NCBI RefSeq assembly: GCF_018691265.1
Contig: NW_024881278.1
Location: 7,151,501 to 7,215,500 of the forward strand
DNA from: Tyto alba
Lineage: Eukaryota > Chordata > Aves > Strigiformes > Tytonidae
Direction: 5' to 3'
Length of the DNA stretch: 64,000 nt
Each line of letters opens with the position of its first letter. Position 1 is the stretch's first letter. The notes below the pieces were generated by a model that worked only from the letters and a program-made list of their open reading frames with translations, did not search any database and was not told the origin of the DNA. The position numbers and the translations under genes were made by a program. Shown here one piece after another: positions 1 to 12,700 of the stretch.

Positions 1-1154
1 ATAAAACAATGTATTGCCTGTCACGCTAATTAAAATCGGTAATATTTCAATAGGCAGTACTGCAATTATTTCTGATGTGACACTGCACTAAGCAGTGCTT
101 TAGAGCACCCACTGATCTGCCCCCGTAGGCTGAGGAAGATACCTTATTCTATTCCTCCCGGAAGTTATTGGAGATTAAATCAAGAAAGTGTGCAGAATCC
201 AAAAATCATTTATATTTCCCAGGGGTAAAGAAAAAACACACTCTTATCTGAAGTCATCCTGCTTGAATTTACTCTGTATCTAGCTCTTCCTCAATCTTAT
301 CTGGCTTCATTTGAAGTATCAAGACAGATTTTCTTTCCAGCTCGCTCCTTGTATGTTACTTGAGTAGAAAAGAAGTTCAAGATGGTTGCAAGACCTTAAG
401 ATATTGCCAGCACTTCTAGGCCCAGTATTTCTTACCTAGTGCAGAAAGCACTGTACAAGCAGATAAAAATTATAGGCTTAAGTCAACAACATTGTACTCC
501 TTGAGCATCACTTGAGCTGTTGGGGCTTGCAGAAGTGGGAGAGCATTACAGCTCAAATGGGCCTGAGTTGCAAGAGAGTTATAGCCATCCTCCTGATACG
601 GTTTATGCGCTGCAAAAGTTAAGTGCAGGAGAAAAACACCTGTTTTTCCCATTGTAAACACTGTTTGACCACTATTAAAGCAATACAGAAAATATATTTA
701 TAAATTTTAATCTATTTTTCAGCATGTGGAAAATTATGATGGGGGGGCGTTGCTTTTTTGTGTGTGTTCCAAGATGAAGTATTCTTCGATCAGAAACTGT
801 GGCTCTATATGCCTGTAAAAGGGAAAATTCCCCATTTGTACAAGATATTTTATGAAAAGGTTGCTTCATTATGTATTTAAATCAAAATGTTCTCTCCACT
901 ATGATTACACTCACATTTCAGTATTCACCGTTAAGAGAATCTCTTCCTTACTATGTATGCAGATTTATAAGGCTCCAGGCACCTTTGAAATAAATTGAAA
1001 GCATAGCCATGTAATAAAGCCAAAACCAGAAACTAGCCAAGGAGATCCACCCAGCAACACCCTCGAACACCCTCAGCCTCTTCCCCTAAGCACAGCTTTA
1101 GAGCACTAGTCTTGATCTTGTCTCCGCTTTCTCCACCCTTGTGAAAGCTTCCTG

Positions 1155-1165
1155 GGGGATTCCCC
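1155..1165. promoter_or_regulatory. Consensus NF-kB-type site in intron
   Basis: GGGGATTCCCC matches the kappa-B consensus GGGRNWYYCC exactly. It sits inside a short inverted repeat (CTGGGG and CCCCAG flanking GATT). Function is unproven; an 11-bp match can occur by chance in 64 kb. Confidence 0.3.
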
Positions 1166-3217
1166 AGTTAGCAGAGAAGCCGGAGCTACTCGCGTGGCTG
1201 TTTGTGATGCAGAAACGGTTCACTTGCTTGATTTTCTTACCTATCAAACGGCTCATAAGGGGTGGGGCTGTTTGCAGTACTGCTCAGCCCCTTTCAAGGG
1301 GAATATTGCAAAATTAGGAGCAGCCCACAGCAGGAGAAAGCAACAGTTAGGGGGTGAAAAGAGATTTTAACAACTGAGAAGAGAGGTATGAGGCAAAACC
1401 ATACAGAAATAATGAAGGAGTAAGAGAAAGCAGAGTTGCAACTGCTGTTCCCCACTTTGAAACACAACAGTTCAAAACTTCATTTACAATGCTGAAAGGT
1501 GGTATAGTCAGAGGACACCAGAAAAGGAAATGCTTCCTAAGCTCACTGCTGTAGGATATTAGTGAGGCCAACAATTTAAGAACTTAATTAAACATTAATT
1601 AAGTCTGAGAATTTTATACAGTGAGACCAGAAGTTAAAAAACAGCAACTTTTGAAAGGGGGTAACCTAATTTATATGTTTAGGGCAATGTTTAATTATTA
1701 AGGAATGTCAGGATAAGGTTAATTGTTGGAAGGTAGATCAGCAGTATCTGTACCCTTCTGGGGTATCTGATGCTGCCCAACTTGAGAAAGCAGAGTGTGT
1801 TAAATTTCCATCTTCCTGCATTTGGTGACTGCTACCTGTGGATTGAGCATAAAGCCTATTCCCCAAAGCTTTGATTAGTCGGTCTGGTGGACATCAGATG
1901 TTCAGGATCATAATGGAACCATTCCCTGCCCTGCAAGCTGCAGAAGGCTGAGACTTTTTTTTAGAGCATGCAAACCAGTATGGTTTCATTGAAAATTAAA
2001 ACCATTGGGAAGTTCAGACAAAAATTTCTGTTATTCTGACAAACTAATGTATAAATAATCTGATCTGATTGTTAGCTGTCAAATTCAATTTAAAACATTT
2101 CTATATCAAAAAGAAATCAGGTATTAATATCAGAACATTTTCATCATAGGAATCACAGTTTGTTATTGTGGGGAAAAGCATGCAATACTGAAATTCAGTG
2201 ACATCATTTTGTACTGCCACAGATTTCAGGGGCCTTACTTAGGCTTCATTCTTCTGGGCAACATATGCACGTAGAAGGAAATCTGTCCTGCTCTGAACAG
2301 CTTAGTGGTGCATGCACTTGCATACCTTAACAAGCAGACACTTTACACAACACTTGCTGTGTTTAGTGTTGTATTTGGGACAAAAGCAGCAGCAGCAGCT
2401 TATATCATTCTTTGCATTTGATTCTTTGTGTTAGTATCTGTCATGTCCAACCTAGCCAAAAACTGGCCTCAGCAAATTCTGGCTCATAGATGCTGTGGGA
2501 GCCCCGGGGGCTCCATACACATGCCTCATCTGTGACCAAACAGGGGCTAAGGAGCCATTTCACAGTGCCTTGTCCTCAGGGTGGAGTCACACTCCTATGA
2601 CAGCTATGATCAGTAGGCTGAAAGCAAAATATTAAAGAGACCAAAGGGACCAATTGGGATTTTCACAGACTGAATGGCCACTCAGGGGGTTCAGCCAGAA
2701 AGAACGATCCTAAATATCTAAAAATATGAGAAATAGCAAAAAAGGCGACACAAAAATGTTTTTTTAATTTGGCCGTAACATTCCAAGTGGAACAGCTGTG
2801 GGTTCTGCCTGGATCAACTTGAGACCATCTTTGCAGAACACCGCAGAAGCTCATGCAACGCACCAACTAACACGCACTCAAGCTTTATGGCATAAAGTTA
2901 CAGAACCATCTCTGTCACACAAATTCAGATTCAAGACAGCATTACTGTCCCATTGGGATGCAATTGGGATGGGCTGGGTAGACAACAGCCCTTAAAAACT
3001 AGATGATAATATGCAGGTTTTTCCATTCCTATCATTTGTCCTTAATTTGAAAAAATTAAATGCTTATGTCCCATTGTTAACTATTCTTAGCACTAATTTC
3101 ACAATTTAGCCCAGTGATGACCAAATGGCTTCCTTACAGTTTTTTGTACTTTTTATTTTTTTTTTCTCTCAGTTCACAACTGTCCTGAATTTGTTTAGTT
3201 TGGTGCTTAGGTTGTAT

Positions 3218-3240
3218 TAAAAAAAAAATAATAATAATAA
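3218..3240. repeat. A-run with (TAA)n microsatellite
   Basis: A run of A is followed directly by five ATA/TAA units. It may be the tail of an old insertion, but no element is recognised next to it. Confidence 0.7.
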
Positions 3241-3384
3241 TTGTGACTCAGCCTCCATAAATATTTTAATCAGAAACCTCACTTGACTCAAATACTGCCC
3301 GAAGAACACTATTTGTAAAAAGTCAGAGGAAAGAAAGGTAGTACAGTTCTCCATTATGGTTAATAGCATAGAGTATATTTACAG

Positions 3385-3660
3385 CATCATAAAATAATTC
3401 AGGTGAAAATATACCTCAGGAGGTCTTTAGTCCAACATCCTGCTCAAAGCAGGGTCAGCTCTGAGATCAGACGAGGTTCATCAAACCATCAGACCAGAGA
3501 GGTTTATCCAGTCAGATCTGGAAAACCACTGTGGATGGAGAGTGCACAACCTTTCTGGGCAACGTGTTTCACTTCTTGACTATCCTAATGGTGAAAAACC
3601 TTTTCCCGTATATCCAGTCAGAACCCCTCCTTTCAATTCACCCTAAACTGACAGAGACAG
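3385..3660 (-). mobile_element. CR1 LINE 3' fragment, antisense
   Basis: Read on the + strand, the stretch follows the reverse complement of the avian CR1 3' region. It shows a TCATAAAATAATT-like terminus, then GTCCAACATCCTGCTCAAAGC, then CACAACCTTTCTGGGCAACG, then ATGGTGAAAAACC and TATATCCAGTCAGA, in the expected order and spacing. The element therefore points leftward and is 5'-truncated, as is usual for CR1. Scattered substitutions indicate an old copy. Boundaries are approximate. Confidence 0.88.
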
Positions 3661-4251
3661 ACAACAGAGATGTGCTAAAGAGGCAGACTTCTCCTCCCCC
3701 TTTATTTTTTCATTATACTTCTAGCTGGTTTGCATAGGTCCCTCAGTTTTACTTCTCAAACTATTTAGAATTATTTATTATTTCATTAGCACAGAGAGGG
3801 TGCCAGACAGCAGTTAAGGTTTCCTTCTGGAAGGTACCATATGCACAAATGCAGTGAAAAAGCTCACCTGAGAAAACCTTCTATCTTCATACTTCTAAAC
3901 ATTTGACTTGCATTCCTTCATTACTCTATTTTCTTCACTATTAAAAAATATACTTTCTTGGGTTTTAACTACTACTAAGACTATTTCATACTGTACTTTT
4001 CAGCACTGAAATTTTTATAAAGCTGTGCTATATTTATGGGAAAAACTGGTTTGTTTTCTTACAAAAGGTGGAGGTGGGTAAGTGCTTTCCGTAAGGGAAA
4101 GTAACGCAATTCTGGGGCAGCCCAGGGTTTGAATGAAAACATTTTAATGGGAAGCAGACTAACTAGTGAGAAGCTGAATGTCATCCCCAGCCTCCCATGA
4201 CCTAACTCTTACTACAAGTCAATCTCTGCAGCTTTTTCAGTTTTGGTTTCT

Positions 4252-4350
4252 TAAAAAAAACCCAAACCAAACAAACTAAAACAACAAAAAACCCCAGACC
4301 AAACAAACAAAAAAAAAAAACCAACCAACTGACCAAAAAACCACCAAATC
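4252..4350. repeat. A/C-rich low-complexity tract
   Basis: About 100 bases consist almost only of A and C, with irregular AAAC and AACC units (for example CAAACAAAC). It is low-complexity DNA with no coding signal. Confidence 0.75.
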
Positions 4351-6344
4351 AGTAAAAAAGGATTATCAATGTGTATCCACAAACCAGGAAAAAATGTAGT
4401 TTCACTGATCAATGTCTATGCTACTTAATGTGCAAACCTCTAAATAAATGTGAAGATTTATTCATACCTAGTGCCCACCAAACTTCTTAAAGTACTGAAA
4501 ATATATCAAGACTGATTTTAATAAACAAAACCACAGTTTATACTTTGAGGTGTCATATTAAGACACATTTAGTTGTGTTCCAGCATTTAAAGCACATGCT
4601 TGGATCCCAGCAATTTCACTGACATCTTTGCACATGACTAATTTTAGAGAGTTACTGAATTCTGTCCTGAATTAGTCCTTCACCTTGTTGCTAGGAACTT
4701 TTATTTTAAAAACCCTCACTAAAAACTTGCCAGAGCAAGCCTGCAATACCAAGCACAGACCAATCCTCTTCATGGGTGGGTAGGAAATGCTTGAAACTAT
4801 AGGAGGGAGTAGCCTTGATCTGAAGGAACGGTGCTGTTTACTCAGCTTGCAGTTACGCTGCTGGGACATAGCTTTCAGTTAATTCTGCTGAGTATCCCAG
4901 CTTGTCTCACATCTAGCAGTACTGTCCCTTTTAGATACTCTTCACGTTATTTTTGTGTCTATTTAATTCTTTATTCTCTCTTCCTCTTTTCTTAAACTGG
5001 CAACAAGTGCCAAAAACTGACTGAAAACAGCAATTCACACTGTGATCCTGGATAAATTACTATACAATTAGCAACACTGCAACGTGAGTTTCAAAATGTT
5101 AATGAAATAAAGCTGTTCCTTTAGGAAACTAGATACTTTGCAGTTTATGATTTATGGTGACTCTAAATAGGATTGTGAACAGTTTACATTGCCAGATGAA
5201 AAAAAATATTGTCACTTTTACTAAGGATACTTCATGCCACTTCTGTAGGAAGTGATGCCTGGTTTGACTAAAATAATCAACTCCTTAGTATCCTTCCTGT
5301 AAAATCTTATCCCTTCTAGAAATTGAATTGCAAATTGTTATGATCTGAAAATCAGATACATTTTCTTCATTATGAGGAGCAAAATGATGCAGCGGACGTG
5401 AGTGGTTTGGGACAGAATGACACGTAGCTGTATGTTCACAGAGAGTTCTTTCCATGAACTTCTCGGATTCGTTTTCTGGCTCGAGAGGCTTTGCTCTCTA
5501 CTACTGGACATTTCGGGCAAGCACATGTACGTGTAGTAAGTATGGAGCCTTATGGGGTAAATAAAACTTACTGCACAAATAAAATAATAAATCAAGCCCA
5601 AGAGTTTTAGGTCAATATGCAAAATTAACCTATTTACTGAACATTCTGTAGATAAGATATCATTGTTCTTTGCTTTGAAAGGAATTCTGGTTTTAATATG
5701 TATTCAGTCATTACCTATCTATTATGCTTTGCTTCCTTTTTATTTTCCTTTCATTGAAAATGAGACCTAACTCCTTAAAAATCATTTGGACTTGATCCTA
5801 AAACACATTGAACATTTCCCAGTCCTTCTGAAAATAATAGGATACAAGAACTTTCATGACTTAGTTTTCATTTCTCTGAGGTGTTTTTGAAACTTTGAAG
5901 TCAGTTCAGAAGATCCTATCTTGTAATTATCTGAGACATTGTATTTCTTTTCTTTCATATTGATCTTTTTGCCTGTCCATGAAATCTCCAAAGCATACAT
6001 TAGTATTAGATCCTAAATAAGTTTAGATACAGATCTAGCTACAGAGGATGTTCAACTAACTGCTAGAAACCAATCTTGTAGTTGGTCTTCAGTGTTTTGC
6101 GTGTTTATTGGTAGAGTCTGATTAACTAAAACCAGCCTCTAAATCAATGGAGCTGACTAGGTGCTACATGCAAAAGTTTTCAAGCTACTTAAGCCTATAT
6201 GTTTACAGTCTGTTAAAAAACTTACCCTCCTCTTCAGTAGTCCTTGTCTGGAAATCTTGTATTTTGCAAAAGTTTTTAAAAGTCTTTACAGGCCACAAAT
6301 ATCATTACCTACCAGTCTGGTTCTTTCTGTACTTTGAAATCCTA

Positions 6345-6361
6345 CACTCTCTCTCTCTCTG
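6345..6361. repeat. (CT)n microsatellite
   Basis: A short perfect CT dinucleotide run of about eight units ends at the GAGAC that follows. Confidence 0.75.
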
Positions 6362-8815
6362 AGACTTAAGTTGCTTGAATGTGGCCCTGTCTTTCAGTTC
6401 AGAGTTTGCGTATCAGCAGAACAGTGGAATCCTTATCCATGATGGGGGCTTTTGTAAGCTAACAGCACAGAGAAATACAAGTACTATGTTACACCTCTTA
6501 AGCTTACACAATAAATTTGAAGTTGTTTATCCTGGGAGAAGGCTTAATGTTGCAAACAGTGGTTTGTGTTATTCAAGCTAACAAAAATCATAGCAGCATA
6601 AATAATAATAGGATTGGTAAAATTATCAAAAAACTTACTTTAAAACACTCTAGCTTCAGAATTTTAAGCAATTCTCCTCCTTGGTAAGAAATTAACCTGC
6701 TTGTAGATGTTTACTTTTCCTCCACTGCAAATAGACCATCTCACTAATAATTAGGTACATATCTCCTTGCTTTACCTTTTAATTCTATTCTTTGCTCTTG
6801 GCATTAATTACTTTGATATAATTAGTCTCCCCTAGATTCATCTTCTGTCACTTCATCTCTTGCCTCATCAGTTATTGGAAGATAGCACTTCCATGAAGAA
6901 GGAGCCACTAGTCATTGTTTTTTTGCCATCCAGCAGATGAATGAGCATGGCATGGACTTTCCCCCTGAAGTGCACAGCTGCAAAGGCAAGTGGACAATCA
7001 ATCATACTGGAATTAAATCCATCTGGAAGGCATTTGAGGCAGCAAGACATCTATGAAAACCTTGAGTGTGATTGACAGCTTTTTCCAATAGCTTTGATGG
7101 AAGTCTAAATCGAGAAATTTCTTCTCCCATCCTGCAAGAATTTATGAGCAAAATTTATTTTGACCAACCAATATTGGCCTGTATTCAACAGCATATGAGG
7201 CCCTTATGTTCCCCTGTAGGCTTGTGCCCATTTGTTAACCTCTGCAATGGTCATGAACAGGCTAGATTAGATTTTAATCAAACATTTATGACTGTCTACC
7301 TAGAGCTAGAGACAACTGGGCAATGGAACGGTTATGCTGAGCAATGTACCAATAATGTTCTGGGCATCCCTCAGAAATACCAAGATGCAGACAGTCTACA
7401 TATCCTTGGCAATTAGCTCATGCACTCAATTTGCAAGAAAATCAAAATCTGGGACCCCATGCCTTTTAAAGAGGGAATGGAATAGACTGATAATCAAGGA
7501 AAATACCTTCTGGAAGAAAAAGATGAAGAGAAGGAAGGGCATCAGTGCTACCTTTTTAGGAAGCATGGCTAAAGCTTCCCACTCATCTTTCTTCCTGGAG
7601 CCAGGAACAAGAGAAATGTCTCATGCCACAAAGTAATAAAAAATTTGTCCAGTGAATCCTTCAGGGCTTGTTCCTTCCCTTCCCCATGTTAGCTACAAAG
7701 CCCATTCCTACTTATTTCTTCAGGTCTCCCAAGTCAAAAAGGCTCGTTTGGGTGGGCATCTGTACTAACAACTGTCCCACAGTAGATCTCCTCCTACATG
7801 CATACTAGGCTCCATGCTGCTGGTGCTTTTCAATGCCTGCCAGCAACCCAGAGCCAAAAACTTGCCTGACATTGAGCAATTGCTAATAACAGCGTACCTC
7901 TTTGAGGACTGAAATGGTTAATTTCTCAGTGTCCTTGGCTACACTGCCTACTTAACATCAGCATGTTCTGGGGAATGTCCACACTTTGTCACAACCACAG
8001 ATAGTTTCAAAACCAACAATTTTCTCCGATTCATTTGTAAATGACACTTTCAGGAATTTAATCAACTTGCCCAGAGTAGAAGGGATTAGCAGAGGAGCTT
8101 CTTGTTCTTTCATGACCATCTTGCAAAAGCTGATTTTCTCACCAAACTGTGTTTCGACAAAGTGTGTTTCTCTCCCAGTACCCACTTACCTGTGTTCTGT
8201 ACATTTTAAGATCATCTTGAGACTTGCAGAGGGCTGTATCTATTTTAGATTGTTTTTATTGGCAACTAATGTATACTACCATGCACCCACATGAACTAAA
8301 TTACAGAGCCCAGACAACTTTTGTACAGAGTTCCTTTGGCCACAGCTTCTCTGTGGGTTTCATTTGGCAGAAGTGATATCAAGCAGAAGTCTTTTCCTCA
8401 GCTTCTGATGTAAACTAAAATACACCTTATAAATAGCAAATACAGGCACTGAGAGCAGTGCCTTTGGGCAAACAGCCACCTTTGGGCTATGGGAAAAATT
8501 CAGATAGATATGATTCATAAATATAATGAATAGGGTGCCATAAACTTGCTTTGCTCTTCACAAACAAAGGCACATTCTCCACCTTGAAAAATTAGAAGGG
8601 CAGAACCCAAAGGAATAGGGAAAGAAAAACAGGGAGGAAAGTAAAAGTGGGAGATTTAAGGGGGAGAAGGAAAAAACGGGGGCTGAGGTTGTCAAAGTGA
8701 AAAGTATCATTTTAAAGACCATCAAACAATATGTGGAGTAAAACAAGGGGCTTTGTTAGGCACTAAATCCCTCTGTGCCTCACTTCTGATGAGCTCCAGC
8801 TTTAATTTTGCAGAA

Positions 8816-8838
8816 TTTGAAGTGTAATACACTTCAAA
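8816..8838. promoter_or_regulatory. Perfect 11-bp palindrome with paired TGAAGTG-type half sites
   Basis: Left arm TTTGAAGTGTA, a single central A, right arm TACACTTCAAA: the arms are exact reverse complements. Each arm carries TGAAGTG, which resembles NKX2-type homeodomain sites. About 70 bp further on begins a stretch with several TAAT/ATTA-like motifs (about 8885-9030) that looks like an intronic regulatory element. The role is inferred; no conservation data are available here. Confidence 0.4.
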
Positions 8839-9742
8839 AAAAAGTTAGTTTGTTCTTTAAGCTCGAGTTTAGTTGAAGGCTCCTATTGATTACAGCTGGA
8901 GCTGGATCAAGCTTGAGCTGACTGTGTTCTCCTGGCAGACTCTCATTTGTAAATACCTTTCATCTCATCCAGCAGTGATAATGATGTGCTTAGATGATGT
9001 GGCAGCAATTATTTATCTGCTGTGTTAGGTTTTCTACTTTATGCTAGCCAAGTGCCCTAAAGTCAGACCATAGAAAGGGATGCTTACATTTCCATTAAAT
9101 CTTATTTCTTCCAAAGAAATTGTACACTTCTATTGTAGTTTAAGTAGTCATTTCTTTCTTCACTCTCACTGACAACTTTGAAAGCAAAGGGCTCTATTCC
9201 ACCATATTAAGCAAGTTTAAACATGTTACAAATAACTTTGTTATCTAATAGCACACCCCAAAGGAAAACCCCTCAAAACTTCCACTTTTCCAGATTTCTG
9301 AGCATCCTGTCTACTAATCAAAGACAAAGCAGAAAAAAGGGGGTGGTTTAGGCCTTGCTTAGTCTCTGAGTAGATTTACACACTTGCTGAATACCATGTA
9401 GATACTGGAAAATAAAGCATGGATCTTGTCAAACCTAAGAATTTAGCAAATAAGGAGCATTAGAAACAGCACTAATAGCACATAGAGCTGAAGTATCTAC
9501 TGCCAAGTCAGTGAGAGATCCCACGTCCTGCCTGGCGATCAGTCTAAATACGTCCTTTCTCCCACTTCATGTGACCTTTTCAGGTCAGCAATGTTGTATG
9601 TTAGTTTAATATTTTAAAACTGGAACTTTACTGGTATTTGGCCTACTTTTTTTTCTATTTATTTTCTAAACAAATGATAGCCACTCCCTTCTCCAACTAA
9701 CTTTTAAGTTTCGCCAGAAGTCTGTGAAGATCACAAGGTATT

Positions 9743-9770
9743 AAAAAAAAAAAAAAAAGAAAAAAAAAAA
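9743..9770. repeat. Poly-A tract
   Basis: An A homopolymer interrupted by one G. No retrotransposed gene is recognised upstream of it. A similar A-run lies at about 9964-9985. Confidence 0.85.
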
Positions 9771-12700
9771 TCACATGCTCAGGCAAACAAAAGCAGGTTG
9801 CTGCATTTCACCATCCTGACAGCCCTGCAAGCAGACTTCAGGAGTACTCTGCTTACTCTAGGAAACACTGCTGAAATCTCATTTTCAGTGAAAAGTGCCA
9901 GGATTATGGTAGCACAGCCTCTATTCTGAGGCAAACCCATGTAACTTTCCAGCCAAAGACCAGGAAAAAAAAAAAAAAGAGAAAAGCTGTCCCAATTGCT
10001 ACTTCTACTTGATTGCTTAAAGGCAGCTGGGAAGTCAGATCCTTAGCCTGAGAGCAGAGTTGATCACAATTTTAAGGCAAAGTAATTTTGGAAGAAAAAA
10101 TAGCTCTCTCTTCCCAAGGAAACTTCTGTTTTTTTAAAAATGTTAGTTTTTATTTATTACTGGCTCATTGAAAGAACAAAGTATTTTTTGGTGTCTTTTT
10201 TCTTTTTTGTTTCCGAACACAGAAAAAAAAATGTGGCTCAACCCCAGAAAAATCTTAGTTAGGGGCCAAAAATAATAATAATTTTCAGTTTTAAGATTTT
10301 TTTTGTCAGGTTTTTGAAAGAACAACAAATACTTCCCAAGCACCACTCCAACTTACAATCTTCAGTCAACTGCACACCCTCAACTTATTTCAGTTACCCT
10401 TCTCGTCCATCCCCACTTCGCCCCCAGCCCACCATAACCTCCCATGGGCTCATGTCTTGCTCTCACCATGTCCCAGGCACGTGCAGCCACAGGAGGACAC
10501 GTTCTTCTGCGCTGCACAGAGTGCTCTGGACCACCTCGGCACTTGGTATTTAGGTATTCTTCTAACAGCTCCAATTATACTGTGAATGAGAAAAACAGCA
10601 GCAAAATACAGACATTGGCAGGTACTTACGTGGTCTGTGATCAAAAAGTGGGCATCGAAAACACCTTGGTGATCTAACCAGATCACACTGTTAGTCTTGA
10701 ATTATAATAAAGTGTTTAATAAACACTACTTCTGTAAGTAGAAAGCAGCTACATTAGTAGGGCTCTCGTGTGCCTTACTTCCCCCCCGACCCGCTCCCCA
10801 TTCTTTTCTTTAGCCTCGGCTGAGTCACCTCTATCATGATACATCTCTTTAACTTTTATGTTCATTTTTCTTCCTTCATAAATAGTCATCCTGCCATTTT
10901 TTTTTCTTTTCCCTTCAAAGAATAGATTTCTTTTTCCCTGGTGCCTCTGCCTCTCTTTTGATCCTGCCTGGCTTCACCTCTTGTATCTATTCTTTTTCAA
11001 AAAAAAGGGGTTTTGAAACTTCATTTTAAGCCCTCTTCATGCTAAGAACTACATGGAAAATTGGATTTTCCACTTAAGTGCAAATGGAGAGCCAGCTAAT
11101 GTGAATTCTTAAGGCAAGACAGGCAAACAGAAATTCACAAGATACTATTCCTGATGGTTTTGTCAGATCAGTGTCAGGTAACACTGCTTGTTTGTAGCAT
11201 AGTCAAATTGATATTGCCACAGAAATCTTAACTTTTGCACATCCCTTTCGCTTCACTTTACTTGAACTGTGCAACCTGAACATTGTGTTTTTCTATCCCA
11301 GCTCTTCCAATCCCCTCCCATCCCTAGAGTATATTTTGGACCAAATCAACTGATGTGTCTTTTTTAAGTACTATTTTCATAATTTGCTTCTCTTGTTCTA
11401 TCATTCAAAAGTTGTAGAAGACATGAAAGCTAATTTATTTTAACCATTTCATTTTTTATTTCACAAGAAGGTGAAATACTGACCAGTGCCCACCAATTAT
11501 ATTTTGAAAGTAAATAAGTATTAGATACATTTCTTCAAAGCAAGGCATCTGTGGGTACATACAGCAACATGCTATAAGTATCACATAACCACGGAGGAAA
11601 AATTCATAACTAAATAATGCCTTCAAAGGCATTTCTGAAGTTGGAACAGCATCAGGAATCTGCTTATTTACGTAGGGAGCTGTGGAGATTGCAGCATGTT
11701 GGTACTGCCAACAGATAGGATGATTAGTGCTAAAAACAATATCATCATTTAGATAAGCTTTCTCCTTCTGATAGCTGCTATTGAACTCGACTTGAACTTA
11801 AATGTTCTCAGCTTGAGAACTACAGTTAAAATTCCTAAACCAGCTCATTCAGCCTGCAAAAGCTGAAAGGGACAAAGATTTTATTGATAAAATTGGTCCC
11901 TTATATCAAATATTTTAAGTCCTTTGTCTTATATCTTGAGTCTCTTATATCTTAAGGTAGCAAAGTGTGCCCTGATGAGTTATGCATTCACTACCCAAAA
12001 AACTCCCCAGGCTATTGTATTTCAGGCCAAGGTTGGATATCACATAGTTTATGCTCAGTGCATCGGTTTGCTTGCTGTGTTAATTCGGTTTTGTTCAGTT
12101 GATAACTAGCTGCCTTTACTGTCCAAATGACATTGCAGACTATGGTAATGCCACACAGACAGAGCAGGTTTTCACCTGACCGCCTCCCCCACTGCAGAAC
12201 CTCTGCCAGCAACTCCCACGTGGAGATGCCTCCCTCACTGTAGGAGACACTGTGGTTCCTCACAAGAGGAATGGTCTGATTAGGACTGAAACAGTTGAAG
12301 ATGTGCCAACATACAAGAAAGGCAAGATTTTTTTTTTTTGCAGGAACTGTTTTATATGTTCTCTCAGAATAAAAGTTGATTTTTAAAGTGTGCTCTGAAG
12401 CATGCTTTTGGGGCAGAAGTTTGTGTTTTCCTGTGCAGGTACCCAGCAGCTGCCAGTTTAAGTGCTGTGAAAAGGCTTGCAAAGATTTAATGAGTGATTC
12501 TTCAACTTCCTAATTAAAAACCACAATGAGCTTTTGGGCCTTTATTTCCCTAATATTACAGGTTGTAGCAGTAATATTTTGTTCAGTCAAGCCTAGCTAA
12601 AGGAAAATGCTTATGAGGTTTCCAAGGAGAGAAATAAACAAAATGGAAATGAATAGGGAACTTGGAACTTTTAAGTGTACGTAATTAAGAAAAAAAAAAA

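Noticed and set aside
2388..2400. Short CAG-type trinucleotide run
   Set aside because: Only about four units, so not a meaningful repeat expansion.
7072..7636. Two overlapping open frames (114 and 100 codons), considered as a frameshifted gene or old retroelement
   Set aside because: Neither matches a domain or transposon protein I recognise, and the first lacks an ATG start.
12012..12482. 156-codon minus-strand open frame, longest in the AT-rich part
   Set aside because: It has no ATG near its start, no recognisable domain and no splice or promoter context. A membrane-protein or retroviral-envelope reading was considered but nothing specific supports it.
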